Source: Solirubrobacterales bacterium
GTDB taxonomy: Bacteria; Actinomycetota; Thermoleophilia; Solirubrobacterales; 70-9
Direction of reading: 5' to 3'
DNA: 39,900 nucleotides
NCBI GenBank assembly: GCA_019456285.1
Contig: VRUE01000002.1
Span: forward strand, 14,028 to 53,927
Below the pieces are notes generated by a model, which made no database searches, was not told the origin of the DNA, and worked only from the letters and a program-made list of their open reading frames with translations. The first letter of the stretch is position 1, and each line of letters opens with the position of its first letter. The position numbers were made by a program, and so were the translations under genes. This document shows positions 7,223-15,019 of the stretch, one piece after another.

Positions 7223-8293
7223 ATGCAACTGACCAAGCAGAAGACAGGCGCCGTCGCCGGCCTCGACATCGAGGCCGGCAGCATCGCCGCGACCGAGGTC
7301 CACGCCAACGGCTCGGAGCAGGTGACCGTCGCCGCGATCGAGCCGCTGGCCGCCGGCGCCTTCCACGAAGGCGAGGTCGTCGACCCGGACAGCCTCGCCG
7401 CGGGGCTGAAGTCGCTGTTCTCCAAGCACCGGCTCTCGAAACGGGTGCGGCTCGGGATCGGCAACCAGCGGGTCGTCGTCCGCACCGTGCGGCTGCCGGC
7501 GATCGAGGACCCCAAGGAGCTGGACGCGGCGGTCCGCTTTCAGGCGCAGGAGCAGATCTCGATGCCGCTGGACCAGGCTGTGCTCGATCACCAGGTGGTC
7601 GGCGGCGTCCCGGCCGAGGAGGGCTCGACGCCGCAGATCGACGTCGTCGTCGCCGCCGCCCGCCGCGACATGGTCGCCTCCTTCGTCGAGCCGATCCGCC
7701 GCGCCGGCCTGGACCCGGTCGGCGTCGACCTCTCCGCCTTCGGGATGATCCGCGCCCTCGCCGGCGGCGGCGAGGGCGACGAGCCGGGTGAGCGGCCGGC
7801 CGAGGCGGTCCTCTACTGCAACGTCGGCGACGTCACCAACCTCGCCGTGGCGCGGGGGAGTGCCTGCCTCTTCACCCACGTCTCCCAGGCCGGCCTGGAG
7901 GCGATCGCCGGCCGGCTCGCCGCCGGCCGCGGCCTCACCGCCGAGAACGCGGCGCAGTGGCTCGCGCACGTCGGGCTGGAGCGGCCGCCGGAGAGCGTCG
8001 AGGGCGACCCCGAGATCGTCGCCGAGGCCCGCCGCGCGCTCGAGGAGGGCGTCGCCGACCTGGTCGGCGAGCTGCGCCTCTCGCTCGACTACTACGGCGC
8101 CCAGGAGAGCGCCCTGCCGGTCGAGCGGACCGTCCTCTGCGGGCCGGGCAGCGCGATCCCCGGGTTCGCCCAGCGGATGGAGGGCGGCCTCGGCTTCCCG
8201 ATCGCCGTCCCCCGGCCGCCCGCGCTCTCCGGCTTCGACGAGGGCTCGGCGGCGCGGCTGACGCTGCCCTACGGACTGGCGCTGGACAGCTAG
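7223..8293 (+). CDS. pilM: PilM, actin-like cytoplasmic ATPase of type IV pilus assembly
   Basis: A 356-residue protein of the actin/FtsA fold. Phosphate-1 loop is AGLDIEAGSIAATEV near the N-terminus, phosphate-2 is YCNVGDVTNLAVA in the middle, and the adenosine motif is VLCGPGSAIPGFAQRM near the C-terminus. PilM sits under the inner membrane and binds the N-terminal tail of PilN, linking the motor to the PilN/PilO alignment complex. ATG 7223 is chosen because it gives the family N-terminus. An AAGGAGG lies about 35 bases upstream, too far to act as its Shine-Dalgarno, so the true site is unclear. It is followed directly by pilN with no gap. Confidence 0.92.
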   Translation: MQLTKQKTGAVAGLDIEAGSIAATEVHANGSEQVTVAAIEPLAAGAFHEGEVVDPDSLAAGLKSLFSKHRLSKRVRLGIGNQRVVVRTVRLPAIEDPKELDAAVRFQAQEQISMPLDQAVLDHQVVGGVPAEEGSTPQIDVVVAAARRDMVASFVEPIRRAGLDPVGVDLSAFGMIRALAGGGEGDEPGERPAEAVLYCNVGDVTNLAVARGSACLFTHVSQAGLEAIAGRLAAGRGLTAENAAQWLAHVGLERPPESVEGDPEIVAEARRALEEGVADLVGELRLSLDYYGAQESALPVERTVLCGPGSAIPGFAQRMEGGLGFPIAVPRPPALSGFDEGSAARLTLPYGLALDS

Positions 8294-9076
8294 ATGCGCC
8301 CGGTCAACCTGATCCCCCCCGAGGACCGCCGTGGCGGGCACGCCCCGATGCGGACCGGCCCGCTCGCCTACATAGTCGTCGGCGCCCTGGTCGCGGCGCT
8401 GGCCGGGGTGACGGCGCTGGTCCTGACCGGCGACCAGATCGCCGACCGGGAAAGCGAGGTCGCCCGGCTGAAGCAGGAGGACGCCAGGGTGGCGGCACGC
8501 GCGCAGCGCCTCGCCGCCTACACCCAGCTCCGCACCCTGCGCGAGCAGCGGGTGGCGACGGTGACCAGCCTCGCCGACAGCCGCTTCGACTGGGAGCGGG
8601 TGATGCGAGAGCTGGCGCTGATCCTGCCCAGCGACGTCTGGCTGGTCAGCCTGACCGGGACCGTCTCGCCGGCGGTCAGCGTCGGGGGCGACTCCGGCGA
8701 CAGCGGCGGATCGTCATCGGGCCCCGACCTGCGCGGCGCGGCGCCGGGGCCGGCGCTGCAGATCAGCGGCTGCGCGAGCGGCCAGGAGGCGGTGGCCGGC
8801 TTCGTCACGGCGTTGAAGGACATCGACGGGGTGACCCGGGTCGGGGTCCAGTCATCGGAGCTCGCCACCCAGAGCAGCGCCGCTGGCGGCGCTGCGACCT
8901 CCGGCTCCTCCGGGGACGATTGCCGCACCCGCGACTTCATCGCCAAATTCGAGATCGTCGCCGCCTTCGACGCGGCGCCGGTCCCGGCGACGAGCGCCGC
9001 CGCGCCGGTGGCGCCCGCGGCGCCGGCCGACGAGTCGGAGACGACCACGTCCAGCGACGAACCGGAGGGCGGCTGA
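8294..9076 (+). CDS. pilN: PilN, inner-membrane alignment protein
   Basis: A 260-residue protein that starts with MRPVNLIPPEDRR, the short VNLxP tail by which PilN docks into PilM. A single membrane segment follows (AYIVVGALVAALAGVTALVL, about residues 27-47). Next come a coiled coil (DRESEVARLKQEDARVAARAQ) and a periplasmic domain with WERVMRELALILPSDVWLVSL, the conserved PilN ferredoxin-like core. The C-terminal 30 residues are Ala/Pro-rich. It begins at the codon after the pilM stop, and pilO begins one base after its own stop. Confidence 0.92.
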   Translation: MRPVNLIPPEDRRGGHAPMRTGPLAYIVVGALVAALAGVTALVLTGDQIADRESEVARLKQEDARVAARAQRLAAYTQLRTLREQRVATVTSLADSRFDWERVMRELALILPSDVWLVSLTGTVSPAVSVGGDSGDSGGSSSGPDLRGAAPGPALQISGCASGQEAVAGFVTALKDIDGVTRVGVQSSELATQSSAAGGAATSGSSGDDCRTRDFIAKFEIVAAFDAAPVPATSAAAPVAPAAPADESETTTSSDEPEGG

Positions 9077-9077
9077 G

Positions 9078-9866
9078 ATGAAGTCGGCGAACAGGGTGAT
9101 CGTCGCGATGCTCGCCGTCGCCGTCCTCGGCGCCGCCTTCTGGGTCCTGGCGCTGGGGCCGAAGCGCGAGGAGGCGAACAAGCTGGGGACCCAGGTCGAG
9201 GAGCTGAAGGCCTCGCTGGCGCAGCACCGGCAGGAGGCTGCGAACGCCGCCGCGGCGCGCCGGGAGTTCCCCTTCGACTACCAGCAGCTGGTGGTGCTCG
9301 GCAAGGCCGTCCCCGGCGACGACGACACCGCCTCGCTGCTGGTCCAGGTGAACCGGATCGCCAACCATGCGGAGGTGGAGTTCCGCGACATCGAGCTGGA
9401 CGCCGCGGCAGGCGAAGCGGCGGCGGCTCCCGCGCCGACCCCCGCCCCGAGCGGGGGCTCGACTGCGACGCCGGCCTCGACCGCGGTGACGCCGACCGAG
9501 GTGACGCCGACCGAGGCGGCGGCGTCGATGCTGCCGCTCGGGGCGGCGATCGGCCCGGCCGGCCTCGGCGTGATGCCCTACACGCTCATCTTCGACGGCA
9601 GCTTCTCCCGGATCGCCGACCTGATCAAGGGCCTCGACGCCCTGGTCGAGACCGAGGACGCGCAGGTCGCGGTCGACGGCCGCCTGGTGACCGTCGACGG
9701 CTTCTCGCTCGCCGCCGATCCGAAGCGGGGCTTCCCAGCGCTGGAGGCGACCTTCGCGGTCACCACCTACCTGACCCCGCCCAACCAGGGTGTCACCGCG
9801 GGCGCGACGCCGGCCAGTCCCGCCACCGCCACGCCGGCCTCGACCACGATCGGAGCCACGCCATGA
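9078..9866 (+). CDS. pilO: PilO, inner-membrane alignment protein
   Basis: A 262-residue bitopic protein. One membrane helix (VIVAMLAVAVLGAAFWVLAL) lies at residues about 7-27. A coiled coil (KREEANKLGTQVEELKASLAQHRQ) follows, then the PilO core: FDYQQLVVLGKAVPGDDDTASLLVQVNRIA and, after a low-complexity Pro/Thr/Ala linker, PYTLIFDGSFSRIADLIKGLD. The linker holds an exact in-frame tandem VTPTE repeat. PilO pairs with PilN to connect the cytoplasmic motor to the outer parts of the machine. Its stop overlaps the next start as ATGA. Confidence 0.9.
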   Translation: MKSANRVIVAMLAVAVLGAAFWVLALGPKREEANKLGTQVEELKASLAQHRQEAANAAAARREFPFDYQQLVVLGKAVPGDDDTASLLVQVNRIANHAEVEFRDIELDAAAGEAAAAPAPTPAPSGGSTATPASTAVTPTEVTPTEAAASMLPLGAAIGPAGLGVMPYTLIFDGSFSRIADLIKGLDALVETEDAQVAVDGRLVTVDGFSLAADPKRGFPALEATFAVTTYLTPPNQGVTAGATPASPATATPASTTIGATP

Positions 9867-10702
9867 AGCGGCTGAAGGGGCCCCAGCTGAAGATGCCCGA
9901 GCTGAAGGCGCCGGCGTTCGCCGTCGACCTCTTCCACGACCTGCGCGACCGCCGCCTGCTGCCGCTGATCGGGGTCGTCCTCGCCGCGATCGTCGCCGTC
10001 CCGCTCCTGCTGGGCGGCGGCTCCGAGGAGTCGGGCGCGCCGCCCACGGCCGCGGGGGCCGCGGGGGCCGGGGGCCAGCCCGGCGTCGAGGCGGCGCGCC
10101 TCACCGTCGTCCAGTCCAACCCCGGGCTGCGCGACTACCGCAAGCGGCTCGCCGGCCGCGGGGCCACCGACCCCTTCAAGCAGCGCTACTCGGGCTCGGC
10201 GCTGAAGGGGGCGAAGCTGAACTCGCAGGCCGAGAGCTCGTCGAGCTCCACCACGACCTCGACCAGCACGACGACCACGGTCGAGGCGTCCGGCTCCGAG
10301 TCGCCGGCGTCCGGCGCGCCCAGCGACGGCGGCAGCTCCCCGTCGGGCGGGGGCAAGGGCCGGACCGGGACCGGGGCCGCCGCCTTCGAGATCGACGTCC
10401 GCGTCTTTCACAACGGCAAGCAGCAGGTCCGCAGGGGGCTGCCCGAGATGACGAGGCTGCCGAGCAAGGAGAAGCCGGCCGTGGTCTTCATCGGCGTCAC
10501 CGGGAACGCCAGGAAGGCGCTGCTCCTCGTCTCCTCCAACGTCGAGTCGGTGTTAGGCGACGCCAAGTGCTTGCTCGGCTCCAAGACCTGCGACCTGCTC
10601 GCGGTCGAGCCGGGCTTCCCGGAGACGTTCGTCTTCGCCGACGGGCGCAGCTACCGGATCAAGATCCAGAAGATCACCCCGGTCGTCAGCCGGAAGCGCT
10701 GA
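9863..10702 (+). CDS. Type IV pilus-linked single-pass membrane protein, family not recognised
   Basis: A 279-residue protein in the position usually held by pilP. It has a basic, Leu/Lys-rich N-terminus, one membrane segment (about residues 33-52, LLPLIGVVLAAIVAVPLLLG) and a long Ser/Thr/Gly linker. A C-terminal domain (about 175-275) reads FEIDVRVFHNGKQQVRRGLP, then VVFIGVTGNARKALLLVSSN, with a Cys pair near CLLGSKTCDLLAV. It lacks the lipobox of PilP. The start overlaps the pilO stop (ATGA), so it is very likely part of the same complex. I do not recognise the family; a PilP-like bridge to the envelope is the natural guess. Confidence 0.7.
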   Translation: MKRLKGPQLKMPELKAPAFAVDLFHDLRDRRLLPLIGVVLAAIVAVPLLLGGGSEESGAPPTAAGAAGAGGQPGVEAARLTVVQSNPGLRDYRKRLAGRGATDPFKQRYSGSALKGAKLNSQAESSSSSTTTSTSTTTTVEASGSESPASGAPSDGGSSPSGGGKGRTGTGAAAFEIDVRVFHNGKQQVRRGLPEMTRLPSKEKPAVVFIGVTGNARKALLLVSSNVESVLGDAKCLLGSKTCDLLAVEPGFPETFVFADGRSYRIKIQKITPVVSRKR

Positions 10703-10713
10703 GCGCGCCCAAA

Positions 10714-10753
10714 GCTTCAGTAAGTGAAGCGATGTCGCTACACTCGCTGAAGC
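10714..10753. promoter_or_regulatory. Inverted repeats upstream of the HxlR regulator
   Basis: GCTTCA (10714-10719), five bases, then TGAAGC (10725-10730) form one palindrome. GCTTCAG (10714-10720) also pairs with CTGAAGC at 10747-10753. The arrangement, about 35 bases ahead of the HxlR start, is what an autoregulated DNA-binding protein would use. The operator role is inferred. Confidence 0.45.
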
Positions 10754-10786
10754 GAGGCAATCGACACAACCGCCTCGATTTCGCAG

Positions 10787-11122
10787 ATGAGCGCCCTCAG
10801 CAACTCCCGATGTCCCGTCTGCCGCACGGCGGACGTGGTCTGCGGCAAGTGGACCCTGCTCGTGATCCGCGACCTCGCCAGGGGCTCCAGCCGCTTCTGC
10901 GAGCTGGAGCGCTCGCTGGAGGGGATCAGCCCGCGGACGCTGTCGCTGCGCCTGCGGGCGCTGGAAGAGGAGGGCATCGTCGCCCGCCGCACCTTCCCCG
11001 AGGTGCCGCCGCGGGTCGAGTACGCGCTGACCGAGAAGGGCGAGGCGCTGGTGCCGCTGATCGAGGACATGCGCCGCTACGGCGACCGCTGGCTGCTGGA
11101 AGAAGAACCCGTACCTGCCTGA
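10787..11122 (+). CDS. HxlR-family winged-helix transcription regulator
   Basis: A 111-residue MarR-like dimeric regulator. The HxlR signature is clear: CPVCRTADVVCGKWTLLVIR at residues 9-28, then FCELERSLEGISPRTLSLRL (recognition helix) and a wing ending in YALTEKGEALVPLI. Many relatives sense electrophiles or oxidants through one N-terminal cysteine. This one has three close together (Cys9, Cys12, Cys19) plus Cys39, which suggests thiol-based or metal sensing. It stands alone behind a palindromic upstream region, and the target gene is not evident from the neighbourhood. Confidence 0.9.
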   Translation: MSALSNSRCPVCRTADVVCGKWTLLVIRDLARGSSRFCELERSLEGISPRTLSLRLRALEEEGIVARRTFPEVPPRVEYALTEKGEALVPLIEDMRRYGDRWLLEEEPVPA

Positions 11123-11181
11123 TTCCAGCGTGACGTGCCGGGTGTCCCCCGCCGCCATCTAGCTCACCGAGTCTGTATTTA

Positions 11182-11241
11182 CCCCCGCAGAACGGGGGCG
11201 ATCGCAGATTCATCCCGTCCAGCCCGACCTGCCGGTGGCAG
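11182..11241. other. Two small hairpins between HxlR and the next gene
   Basis: CCCCCG (11182-11187) pairs with CGGGGG (11193-11198), and CCTGCC pairs with GGCAGG around a GGT loop near 11227-11241. No T-run follows either one, so they are not classic terminators. They could be leader-RNA structure for the 11312 gene. No known riboswitch was recognised here. Confidence 0.3.
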
Positions 11242-11311
11242 GCACGTTTGCAACCCTGCAAGGCAGCGTGCAGGCGCAGGAGCGCCTCGCGGCGAGCGGA
11301 AGCGTGGGGGC

Positions 11312-12886
11312 GTGCGCGACTTCCTCCTCAACGAGGCGCTGAAGCGGCTGGCCGCCGAGGCGGCGACGCGATTCAGCACCCTTGTCGCGGGCGGCGATCA
11401 GATTCCCTTCGACGTCGCCGAGCAGGCCGGCCCCGACTCGTCCTTCTACCGCTACCTGCCGCTGACCGCGCGGTTCGTCTCCGAGCGCGAGGGCGAGCTG
11501 CGCTCGCTGCCTGCCTTCGGCCCGGCCCGCGAGGCGGTCGAGGCCGCCGGGATGGCGGCCCCCTACCTGGAGGCGCGCGGCGAGGCGGTCCCGGCCGAGC
11601 CCGGCGAGCGCGCCGCCAGGATGCTGACGGTCTTCGTCGCTTCGCTCTGGGACGGCTGCACCGAGTTCTCCCTCGACCGGGCGCGGCTCGACAAGGCGCT
11701 CGCCGGGCTCGATGCCGAGACGGGTGACGCCGACCGGGCCGAGGTGCTGATCGCCCCGATCGTCGGGCTGCGGATGCCGCCGGCGCGCCTGCGGCTCCCG
11801 CATGGGGGGCGGATCGTCTGCGCCGACGCGATCGAGGCCCCGATCGAGGCGATGCGCAGCGAGGGGATGGGCCGCGCCGCCTGGGAGCCCCAGTTCCTGG
11901 CGCTCGCCGAGCAGGACGAGGGGCCGGGGAGCGCCGAGTCGGCGCTGCGCCAGCTCCGCGAGCTGATCAGCGTGATGCGACTTTTCAAGGGGGGCGGCGT
12001 CGGGCTCGGCCCCCACGCCTTCGCCCCGACCGGGGAGGGTCGCTGGCGCCGGGTCGCCACCGGCGCCCCCGCCACCCGCCCCGGCGGGTATCAGCTGAAC
12101 GAGGACGAGGCGACTCGGCTCGCCGACCTGGCGAGCGCGCTGGAGGCCCGTCCCGACCCCGACGGCGCCCTCGCCTGGGCGGTCGGCCGCTTCGAGATGG
12201 GCTGCGAGCGCGACACCGCGCTGGAGGGCCTCAGCGACCATCTGCTGGCGCTGCGCGCCGTGCTCGACGGATACGGGCCGGTGGGCGCCTCGCTGCCGAT
12301 GCGCGCCGCGGCGCTGATCGCCGACGCGTCGCTGGACCGGGTCGAGGCGCGCCAGCGGATCGAGCAGGCGCTGGAGCTGGAGCGCTCGCTGATCAACGGC
12401 GCCCCGGCGCAGGGGGGCGCCGAGCTGGCGAGCTGGGTGGAGGAGGGGGTGCGCAGGATGCTGCGCGACGCCGCCCTCGGTGAGCTGGGGACGGACCTCG
12501 GCGCAGCCGCCGACGAGACCCTGATCGCGACTGGCCTGGAGGCCGGCGACGGGGCGATCGTGGGCACGACTTCAGAGTGGGAGACACCCGAGACAGGAGA
12601 GGCGGAGGTAACAGTGGCCCGAGAGCGCGATGAGCAGAGAACCCGGATCCTCGAGCCGATACCGGCCGAGGACGAGATCCGGATCACGGCGACCAACTGG
12701 CTCGACGAGGTCGAGGTCGGTGAGAGCACCCTGGAGTGGCCCGCCGTCGAGGCCGACGCCAGGGGCGGGGTCGAGCGCCGCGAGCGGATCGACACCTCGC
12801 GCGTCCGGCACCTCTTCCCGGTGCCCGAGGACGCCGACTGGGAGGTCCGCGAGCTCGACTACGACCACTACCGCCGCGCCGGTTAG
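11312..12886 (+). CDS. Long hypothetical protein with a possible divergent HEPN-like region
   Basis: About 524 residues from GTG 11312. This start gives VRDFLLNEALKRLAAEAATRF and drops an arginine-rich upstream extension. No family is certain. The middle (about residues 285-390) is helical, with FEMGCERDTALEGLSDHLLAL, then LPMRAAALIADA and ERSLINGAP. That spacing is reminiscent of ApeA-type HEPN domains, which end in RSxIVHG, but the ribonuclease histidine would be Asn here. The last 130 residues are acidic and disordered-looking (TSEWETPETGEAEVTVARER), ending in VRHLFPVPEDADWEVRELDY. No signal peptide or membrane segment is visible. It converges on the ArsA-like gene, overlapping it by four bases at the stops. 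Confidence 0.6.
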   Translation: MRDFLLNEALKRLAAEAATRFSTLVAGGDQIPFDVAEQAGPDSSFYRYLPLTARFVSEREGELRSLPAFGPAREAVEAAGMAAPYLEARGEAVPAEPGERAARMLTVFVASLWDGCTEFSLDRARLDKALAGLDAETGDADRAEVLIAPIVGLRMPPARLRLPHGGRIVCADAIEAPIEAMRSEGMGRAAWEPQFLALAEQDEGPGSAESALRQLRELISVMRLFKGGGVGLGPHAFAPTGEGRWRRVATGAPATRPGGYQLNEDEATRLADLASALEARPDPDGALAWAVGRFEMGCERDTALEGLSDHLLALRAVLDGYGPVGASLPMRAAALIADASLDRVEARQRIEQALELERSLINGAPAQGGAELASWVEEGVRRMLRDAALGELGTDLGAAADETLIATGLEAGDGAIVGTTSEWETPETGEAEVTVARERDEQRTRILEPIPAEDEIRITATNWLDEVEVGESTLEWPAVEADARGGVERRERIDTSRVRHLFPVPEDADWEVRELDYDHYRRAG

Positions 12887-14034
12887 GCGCGGCCGGCGGC
12901 GATCGCCAGGCGCTCCTCGCCGCTCGCGAACAGGTAGCGGTTGATCTCGGCCAGGCCGGCCAGGTCGTGGACGTCCTCGTCGAGGTAGGGGACGCGGATC
13001 ACGCCCTTCGTCCGCAGCTCGATTGCGAGGCGCTCGATGTTGCGCGCGTCGCGCTCGGCCAGCGCCTGGTAGTCGGCGAAGTTCTCCGCCACCCGGCGGG
13101 CCAGGTTCCCGTCGCCCAGCCGCTCGGCGAGGGCGGCAAGCAGGTCGACCCTGTCGCCGCGCAGACGCCCGGCCGGGTAGTGGACCTTGTTGACGATCAC
13201 GCCGCCGAAGGGCAGCTTCGCCTCGACCAGCTTGCGGTGGAAGTAGACCGCTTCGTCGATCGGCTCGCCCTGCGGGCCGCAGACGACGAGGAAGCAGGTG
13301 CGGCGATCGGCGAGCAGGCTGTTGACGCGCTTGGCGCGGGCCTGGAAGCCGTCGACCATGCCGCTGAAGGCGTTGAGGAACTCGGCCAGGTCGGCGATCA
13401 GGTCGAAGCCGACAATCCGCTTGAAGACGCTGAGCGCGACCGAGGCGCCGCGCCCGGCGACCCGCGCCGCCAGCCCGGTCGGCCGCATGAAGACGCGCAG
13501 CGAGCGGCCCTCGATGAACTGGGTGAGGCGGCGCGGCGCGTCGAGGAAGTCGAGCGCGTTGCGGGTCGGCGGGGTGTCGAGGACGAGCAGGTCGAAGCGG
13601 CCCTCGGTGTGCAGCTCGAACAGCTTCTCCATCGCCATGTACTCCTGCGAGCCGGCGAGGGCGTTGGAGATCTGCTGGTAGATGCGGTTGCCGAGGACCC
13701 GGTCGCGGGACTCCTCGTCGGGCGCCTGGCGGGCGACCAGCTCGTCGAAGGTGGCCTTGGCGTCCAGCACCATCGCCCACAGCTCCCCCTTCATCTCGAT
13801 CCCGTGGCGCTCGAACAGCTCCGGGTCCATCCGCTTCGCCTCGTTGCCGAGCTCGTGCAGGCCGAGCGAGTCGGCGAGCCGTTTCGCCGGGTCGATGGTC
13901 AAGACGCAGACCTTCAGCCCGCGGGCCGCCATCCCGGCGGCGATCGCCGCCGAGACGGTTGTCTTGCCGACCCCGCCCGAGCCGGCGCAGATGCAGATCC
14001 CCTTGCCCGCGAGGATGTCGCCAACCGACGACAT
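12883..14034 (-). CDS. ArsA/Get3-like ATPase, second of a tandem pair
   Basis: 383 residues with a P-loop of the deviant-Walker type: CAGSGGVGKTTVSAAIAAGM near residue 15, then DPAKRLADSLGLHE. The switch region is LLVLDTPPTRNALDFLD. The anion-transporter ATPase motif set is complete, but the cysteine arsenite-binding triad of ArsA is not seen. Actinobacteria commonly carry two such genes together (Rv3679-Rv3680 in Mycobacterium tuberculosis), where the products act as a heteromeric ATPase rather than an arsenite pump. Its ATG shares one base with the stop of the upstream ArsA-like gene (TGATG), so both are made from one transcript. Confidence 0.85.
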   Translation of the reverse strand: MSSVGDILAGKGICICAGSGGVGKTTVSAAIAAGMAARGLKVCVLTIDPAKRLADSLGLHELGNEAKRMDPELFERHGIEMKGELWAMVLDAKATFDELVARQAPDEESRDRVLGNRIYQQISNALAGSQEYMAMEKLFELHTEGRFDLLVLDTPPTRNALDFLDAPRRLTQFIEGRSLRVFMRPTGLAARVAGRGASVALSVFKRIVGFDLIADLAEFLNAFSGMVDGFQARAKRVNSLLADRRTCFLVVCGPQGEPIDEAVYFHRKLVEAKLPFGGVIVNKVHYPAGRLRGDRVDLLAALAERLGDGNLARRVAENFADYQALAERDARNIERLAIELRTKGVIRVPYLDEDVHDLAGLAEINRYLFASGEERLAIAAGRA

Positions 14035-14954
14035 CAGTGCAGCCCCTTGGCGAGCCGGCGCGCCGCCTCCACCCCCAGCTCCGGCTCGAAGAGGAAGGGG
14101 AGGGTCTTGACCGGAGCCTCGGTCCGGCGGCGCAGGCGGGCCAGCTGGGCGCGCTGGGAGCGGGCCCGGCTGTGCTCGGAGAGCGCCGCCCGCGCCGCGG
14201 CGCGCACCGCTCCGTCGCCGCCCTCGGCCAGCTCGGCGAGGCGCCCGGCCTCCTCCCTGGAGAAGCGCTCGGGGTAGAGCCCGTTCATGTAGACGCGGTC
14301 GACGGCGACGCCGACCTCGGAGCGGAGGTCGTGCTCCAGCGCCGCCGACTCGTTGACCGGCATCTCCTCGGGCAGGGCGACGATCGCGGCGCCGGTGTGC
14401 TCGTGGTCGGTGATCAGGCGGTCGAGCTGCTGCGCCTGCGAGTGGATCGGGCCGACCCGGGCGATCGCGGCGAAGGTGCGGGGGGTCTGCAGGAAGCCGA
14501 TCCCGTGCCCGGTGGCCGGGGCGTCGACTATCACCAGGTCGTACTTGCGCCCCCTCTTGACCTTGCGGTCGAGCTGGGCCAGCTCCCAGATCTTGCCGAT
14601 CGTGACCAGCTCCTTGAGGCCGGGGGTGGCGGCGGCGAGGTAGCTGAAGATGCGGCTGCGGAAGAGCAGGTCGCGCATCGCCCGGACCTTGAGCTGGAGC
14701 AGCACGTACTCGCGCATCGACTCGTCGGGGTCGATCGAGATCGACCAGAGGTTCTCCTCCATCTCGACCTCGTGGAAGCCGACCTCGGTGTGGTCGAAGA
14801 TCCGCGAGGCGTTCTCCTGGGAGGAGACCTCGCAGACGATCGTCCGCTTGCCGGCGGCGGCGGCCCGCAGCCCCAGCGCGACCGCGACGGTGGTCTTGCC
14901 AACTCCCCCCTTGCCGGTCACGAAGACCAGCCGCTTGTCCAGGAGATCCGGAAT
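14034..14954 (-). CDS. ArsA/Get3-like ATPase, first of a tandem pair (probable ATT start)
   Basis: About 306 residues. The N-terminus should read (M)PDLLDKRLVFVTGKGGVGKT, with the canonical KGGVGKTT P-loop 12 residues in. Later motifs are DLVIVDAPATGHGIGFLQTP (switch II) and a PEEMPVNESAAL region typical of this pair. In frame there is no ATG or GTG near the fold start. A TTG at 15020 would add 22 atypical residues, have no Shine-Dalgarno and overlap the divergent ParA gene. ATT at 14954 has AGGA eight bases upstream, so I prefer it. The partner follows with a one-base overlap. Confidence 0.82.
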   Translation of the reverse strand: MPDLLDKRLVFVTGKGGVGKTTVAVALGLRAAAAGKRTIVCEVSSQENASRIFDHTEVGFHEVEMEENLWSISIDPDESMREYVLLQLKVRAMRDLLFRSRIFSYLAAATPGLKELVTIGKIWELAQLDRKVKRGRKYDLVIVDAPATGHGIGFLQTPRTFAAIARVGPIHSQAQQLDRLITDHEHTGAAIVALPEEMPVNESAALEHDLRSEVGVAVDRVYMNGLYPERFSREEAGRLAELAEGGDGAVRAAARAALSEHSRARSQRAQLARLRRRTEAPVKTLPFLFEPELGVEAARRLAKGLH

Positions 14955-15019
14955 CGGGCAATTCCTAGCAATTTTCGGGGCCGGCAGGAAAACCCGGCGG
15001 CCATGCGAATACCCGCGCA

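Noticed and set aside
11123-11311. Hairpin-rich gap considered as a known riboswitch or small RNA
   Set aside because: None of the conserved cores I know (B12, TPP, ydaO, SAM, SRP) could be matched; only simple stems are present.
12736-14277. Long plus-strand frames opposite the ArsA-like pair
   Set aside because: The minus-strand reading has two P-loops and conserved switch motifs; the plus-strand text is repetitive Arg/Gly/Leu without motifs.
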